Assembly: GCA_027574665.1 (NCBI GenBank)
Contig: CM050653.1
Coordinates: 12,546,664-12,610,663, forward strand
DNA length: 64,000 nt
From: Rhynochetos jubatus
Lineage: Eukaryota; Chordata; Aves; Eurypygiformes; Rhynochetidae
Reading direction: 5' to 3'
The notes below the pieces were generated by a model. That model was not told where the DNA came from, did not search any database, and was given only the letters and a program-made list of their open reading frames with translations. Every line of letters begins with the position of its first letter. Position 1 is the first letter of the stretch. Below, piece by piece: positions 59,478-64,000 of the stretch. The position numbers and the translations under genes are program-made.

Positions 59478-60245
59478 TGACATGGTTTAACCTCAGCTAG
59501 CAATAAGGTACCACACAGACGCTCACGCACAAACACACCTCCCTCCCCACCCAGCCCCAGTAAGGGAGAAGAATTGGAAGAAAAGACAAGGAAGCTCGTA
59601 AAACTGAGATAAGAACTATTTAGTAATTGAATAGAAATATTATAGTCAATCTACTAATATCAACAATACTACTAATAATAAGTAATTGAAATAATAGAAA
59701 ATAGAACATATGATAAAATTGCTTATGACCCGATGACCGATACACAGCCAGGTCCCAAGTAGTGAGAGTCAGAGCCAGAGAGCTCGAGAGCCAGAGCCTG
59801 TTAGTGACGAAACAAGCAGGGAAAGGTAACAGACCCACCAACTCACTAATGAACGAGAGAGCAAATTAGTTAGCAAAGCAGCTAATAAAGGAGCTAGCAA
59901 AATGGTTAACAAAAGAATTAAGGAGCAAATAAGAGTGTTCTGGCCCTCCACCCCACTCTTATGCACTTATGTACTGAGCACGATGTGCTACAGAATGAAA
60001 TACTCTTCCGGTGCGTTTGGGTCAGCTGTCTGAGCTGTGTGTCCCCCCCATACTGCTTATAATGAGAAAGTTGGGAACACAGCGAGTATCAGAAGCTGGG
60101 AAAGATTTTGAATTCCGTGCAAGGTCTCCCTAGCACCAGCTAAATACACACCATATCAATACTACTCTCAGGGCAAATCCAAAAACACAGGTTCATACCA
60201 GCCACTGTGAAGAAAATAAACTCTGTCCTGACTAAAACCAGCACA
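59478..60245 (-). repeat. Near-complete solo ERVL-type LTR, minus strand
   Basis: On the plus strand it runs from tgacatggtttaacctcagc to ctgactaaaaccagcaca, 768 bp, with TG...CA ends. This is the reverse complement of a well-known avian LTR. Recognisable inner blocks are the gtaccacacagacgctcac start, an ACT/AAT-rich stretch, gtttgggtcagctgtctgag, and ccactgtgaagaaaataaac near the end. Flanks ccccc (59473-59477) and ccctc (60246-60250) may be a 5-bp target duplication with one mismatch. No internal viral genes remain. The segment 59770-59930 holds degenerate internal repeats (agagccagag; ttagcaaa variants). Confidence 0.9.
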
Positions 60246-61095
60246 CCCTCTCACTGTAAAAAGATGTTTCTTCCTTTCAGAGAAAGTGTAGAAATAGCTT
60301 AGATTCATCCTCAAAATCCAGTCACTTGTGTTATAAATTTATGATCCCCATGGACTTAGTGGGTGATTTGGGCCCAAGAATCCAGCAACTAAAATCCTTG
60401 CTCCTTCCTCTTGCTTAAAAAAGCAGCACCCATATGACGTGGGACTGTGCTGTCCAAGATGCAGACGCAAACTTGGTGGCTGTTACCTACAAACTGGTTG
60501 GGGTTGGACTTCTTGATCCAATGCTTGCATGAGGGGCCCAACAACTTTTCTGTAATTTGTTATAACACCCTCCTTCTCTGAACATAAAGGTACATTCTAG
60601 AAAGATCCAAAGAGCAGTTGCCTACCGCAGAAAGTGGAAGTTTTCACATGCATACAGAAGATACTTGTAAGGATTGAGTAATATTGGCAAAGAACCAGTC
60701 ACTGTCATAACTAACAACTAGTTTTAAAAATGCACTTCTGTTTATTATAATGAATTCATTTTTGTTCTTAGAAAGGACTATAGCTGGCAGCTATAGAATG
60801 TCGATCAGAAAACTAATTAACCTACTCATCCACCAAAAAAAAAAAAAAAAAAAAATCATATATTCTTGTATAGCTTTAAGGAAAGGAGAGTAAAAGTACA
60901 GTATAAATTATCAGACTTCATTAAAAGAAGGGTAATCCTTTGTTAATGAACAGTAAAGCCCTAGATTTTTTATTCGAGTGGCCAAAGTCTGTACTCTCTT
61001 TAGCCTTCTCACATCACAAGCCTGTGGGATTTCCCAAGAAAAAAGACACACTTATTTCATACTAATGGCAAGAATATCAGCTCACCACATTTAAA
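60246..61095. other. AT-rich non-coding DNA
   Basis: No gene. It contains a 19-bp palindrome ctatagct-ggc-agctatag (60778-60796) and a poly-A run of about 20 near 60835-60855. A ggttggggttggacttcttg stretch at about 60500 hints at an old CR1 tail but is too short to call. Confidence 0.6.
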
Positions 61096-61325
61096 TTGGC
61101 TTAAACTTCAGAAAAGGGGGTTTAAGTTAGACATCAGAACAAAGCCCCAAACCTATGTCTGGGAACAGCCTGCTCAGGGAGGCTGTGGTCTCTCTAACAT
61201 GAGAGCTTTCTAAAATGAAGTGGGAATGTCTGTCAGAAATTACACAGGAACAGCTGATACCCCTTCAGAAGGGAAAATGAATTAACTGTCTCAGCTCCCT
61301 TCCAGATCTATTTTCTAAGATTTCT
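61096..61325 (+). repeat. Ancient CR1/L3-like LINE fragment
   Basis: Blocks such as gggtttaagttagacatcag, gaacagcctgctcagggagg, catgagagctttctaaaatg, tgtctgtcagaaattacaca and cagctcccttccagatctat, in this order, match the 3' untranslated region of old amniote CR1/L3-type LINEs in sense orientation. Divergence is high. Confidence 0.72.
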
Positions 61326-61884
61326 TTAAAATAGTGATACTTTTTAGATTACTTACAATATAGGCCTTTGCTACCAGAAATAATTTTATTCCAAAACATT
61401 TAAGATACTAAAAACCTCTTACTGAAAAGCAAATAAAAAGTAGTTCTGGGAACTAAAGCAATAACTTACTCTCTGTTGTGGATAGATCGTAAACTGTAAA
61501 GATAAACTTGGAAAAAGGGAGTAAAGTACTTATTTTCTGGTTTATCATCTTCCACCCACTATCCAATGCAGAAGCATCTGAAGGAAAGAACATCTGATTG
61601 CTTCTGTGATGACATTAATTTCTTTAAACCTTTCTTTTGTTCTAGCTTTACACTGGACTATGAAAACCTCAAGGAATTCTAAAAATCTATCCACTTCCTT
61701 ATCAGTGTGGACCTGATGAGGAAATGATTCTACTAGCAAAGTTAGAAACAGTTGAAAAGTTGGAGAAACAAGGCTGAGAGAAGTCTAAAACCTCTTAAAA
61801 TACATGTTGCAGAGATCATACATTGTAGAAAAAGAATCTGAGGTTACATACTCGAGAAAATTGTCTCTAATTTGTAATCTCCCT
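61326..61884. other. AT-rich non-coding DNA between two LINE fragments
   Basis: No gene or repeat recognised. Confidence 0.6.
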
Positions 61885-62040
61885 AATATAGGGATTTTGG
61901 AATTTCCAGAACTGTAGTCTTTTAAGATTGGATTAGGCAAACATCTGTTGGCTATAACAGACATTCTGCCTCAAGGCTAAGAGGTAGAGAAGTGGCCTTT
62001 TGAAGTCCCTTTCAGCAATATTTTTTTTAGTACTCTGTGT
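61885..62040 (+). repeat. Ancient CR1/L3-like LINE fragment
   Basis: tttaagattggattaggcaa, acatctgttggctataacag, acattctgcctcaaggctaa and ggccttttgaagtccctttc follow the order of the same old LINE 3' end as the fragment at 61096, ending in a decayed tail. Both lie on the plus strand, so they may be two insertions or two parts of one older locus. Confidence 0.7.
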
Positions 62041-64000
62041 TTACTGACTAACTACTTACTGTTTCTTGTGGAGAAAAAACCTTACACCCTGAATTACACT
62101 TTAATCCTAGATGCTAAATCAGTTTAAAATAAATTAAAAGGTATTTGCTGAAAAGGTTTGGCCACTACTGCAGGTTTTTCTTGCACTAGTAATAAAATAA
62201 ATATATTGCTATACAACCTGTGTTGTAAGCTAAAGAAATTAGCTACTAAAATTTGATAACATAATGAAGCAATAGGCCCTGTTGGTGATGTCTCTGCAAG
62301 GAGGTAATAGATGGCAAAGATAGTTATATATGCAGAAACTCTATGTCACATAAAGTTGCAATTTCCTGTTTTTGCTTGGTAGAGCCTTCAGAGGAAGGGA
62401 TGTATTTTTCTATAAGGTCAATGATTTTTTTTTTCCTTTTTTTTTTTTTTTTTCCTATTGAAAAATGTCTCTGATGTTTCTGTTACTTGAATCTTTATAT
62501 TTCAATTTTGGGTGGCCATCATAAAATGGAACATGAAATCAGAGCAGGACAATACACAATTCTTTCCAAGTTGCTTATGACAGCACGGAGTGCAGAGATC
62601 ACAGTGTTACTGGAACTTCCAGAGGAGGTCTCGATGTGTTTCATCTGTACCTGAAACATCAGGCAAACTGATAGGAGCTCAACTATTTTATACAATCTTA
62701 GTGATTTAGCAACAATAACCATGTTGTAGAAGCAAAATTTGACAAAAGGTTTCTGGTCCAAAGGACAGACTTCTGGAAGAATAAACTTTCCAGAAGGTCT
62801 GACTTTTATGACATGGTTTATCCCAGCTGAAGAACATTATAACAGATTTATTTCATCCATCTCATTTTCTTGAATCTAGGCTCTTTGTAACACATGCCAT
62901 GTGGAGTCCAAAGAAAGTTTATAATCAAATATGTACGATGTGTTGATGAAATATACCAATTTTCAAATTAGAAAAGAGATATACAAAGATTTATTTTCAT
63001 CCCGTCAAAAAATAGCCATGCAAGTTCTTTAGCTCTGTGACTAAATACTTTTACAGATAGTTTAGTTTATATCCATTTTTATTTTAAATTATTTAGCAGA
63101 GGTTACAGGAATAAGCTTCTGGAATATGCATTCAGTAAGCAAAGTTCTTATTTCTCATCCAACAACATAGTAAATTTTGTATGGAATTTTATGAAGTGAT
63201 CACATTTGGTAACTTGATGGGGGAATGCAGAAAGGCCTTTTAATTTTATTCTTAACCTCTTAATTAATTGCCCAATTTTATCTGAGCCAATGCACTGTGT
63301 TGCCTGTGTTAAGTGAGTGCATGTCATGATCTTGTTCCTAAAATGAAGAACTTATTTTTTATAGGATTTTATTTTTTGTCTGGTATTTTATTCACCATTA
63401 TATCAATAGATCATGGGGACAGAAGCTGTGACATGGGAAGACAACAGTGCTGATGTCAGGTTGCAAATACATTTAATGAAACTTTTATGTCTAAGAAAAG
63501 ACTTTTTTCAGGGGTTTTGTATGAAGGATCCAGTTGTAATAACATTAACCTTCTCAATATATGCAGTGGAATATATTAATTGTGTCTAAATAATTGATAA
63601 AGTACTTTAAAAATCAGTTGTAATTACAGATCCTTAGTGTAGGGAAAAAGACACAAAGGAGAAGAAACATATTTTAATCAGATAAAATAAAAACTGATTT
63701 TGTGTTTTTACTGGGGTTTTTTTTTTATATTGGTTCTCTACTTCCTCAATAGACAGACAAAAATAATTAAGGATATGTATTCCAAATCCTCTCATGTTAC
63801 TCATTTTAATAACAGGAGATACAGTAGCATATCTTGCAATTATTAACTGTCTTATCTTTATCATTTCGTTTTCATGCTGAGCAATATTTTGCTGCATGAT
63901 TGCTAAAGGCAAAATAGAGCAATATTTTTAACAGCATGTACCAACTTAACTGTAATATTCAGCAGCCAAAGGGTCATCCAGAAGAGAAGTCTTTGTAAAA
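62041..64000. other. AT-rich non-coding DNA
   Basis: No gene or recognised repeat. T-rich tract at about 62427-62455. Open frames are short and unremarkable. Confidence 0.65.

Noticed and set aside
60480..60560. Possible CR1 tail (ggttggggttggacttcttg)
   Set aside because: Only about 25 bases match and no further CR1 block or terminal repeat follows.
60778..60796. 19-bp palindrome with 8-bp arms
   Set aside because: Short palindromes of this size are expected by chance in a window this long; nothing around it suggests function.

Overview
The window looks like ordinary AT-rich nuclear DNA from a bird, most of it intergenic or intronic. Three things point to Aves: several CR1 LINE 3' ends with the ATTCTATG-type tail, two families of long LTRs that I recognise as common avian ERVL-type repeats, and a provirus whose R/U5 region and matrix start resemble avian leukosis/sarcoma viruses (alpharetroviruses). 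I found no host protein-coding exon, tRNA or rRNA that I can support. Open frames outside the provirus are short and resemble no family I know, apart from the reverse transcriptase remnant inside a CR1 copy.

Layout: 1-46.4 kb is AT-rich non-coding DNA holding CR1 fragments (about 4.1, 9.2 and 15.4 kb), a solo LTR with an internal deletion (19.18-19.65 kb), a possible degraded LTR (27.6 kb), a near-perfect 43-bp inverted repeat (33.1 kb) and an ancient CR1/L3-like fragment (44.2 kb). At 46.44-51.89 kb an older minus-strand ERVL-type LTR is split by a young plus-strand provirus (46767-51830). From 52 to 64 kb come a roughly 1-kb minus-strand CR1 with a decayed ORF2 end, a full-length solo LTR (59.48-60.25 kb) and more old CR1/L3-like pieces.

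The provirus is the main object of interest. Its two 266-bp LTRs are identical by eye, and a perfect 6-bp target duplication (gcccct) flanks it. The primer site matches the 3' end of tRNA-Phe over 18 bases. A complete 731-codon gag is followed by an intact protease frame and then pol, each one frame back from the last, so two successive -1 frameshifts are needed. Both sites are readable: G GGA AAC followed by an apparent H-type pseudoknot, and A AAT TTA followed by a branched stem-loop arranged like the Rous sarcoma virus gag-pol signal. The element is defective. Pol has lost the reverse transcriptase catalytic core and most of RNase H, with a frame change. Env is reduced to a leader joined to a transmembrane tail. 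Gag and protease remain open, so the copy could at most make gag-protease products, and any movement would need enzymes and envelope from elsewhere. An alpharetrovirus-like R/U5 and gag combined with tRNA-Phe priming, a separate pro frame and a gamma-type Env tail is the observation most worth pursuing.
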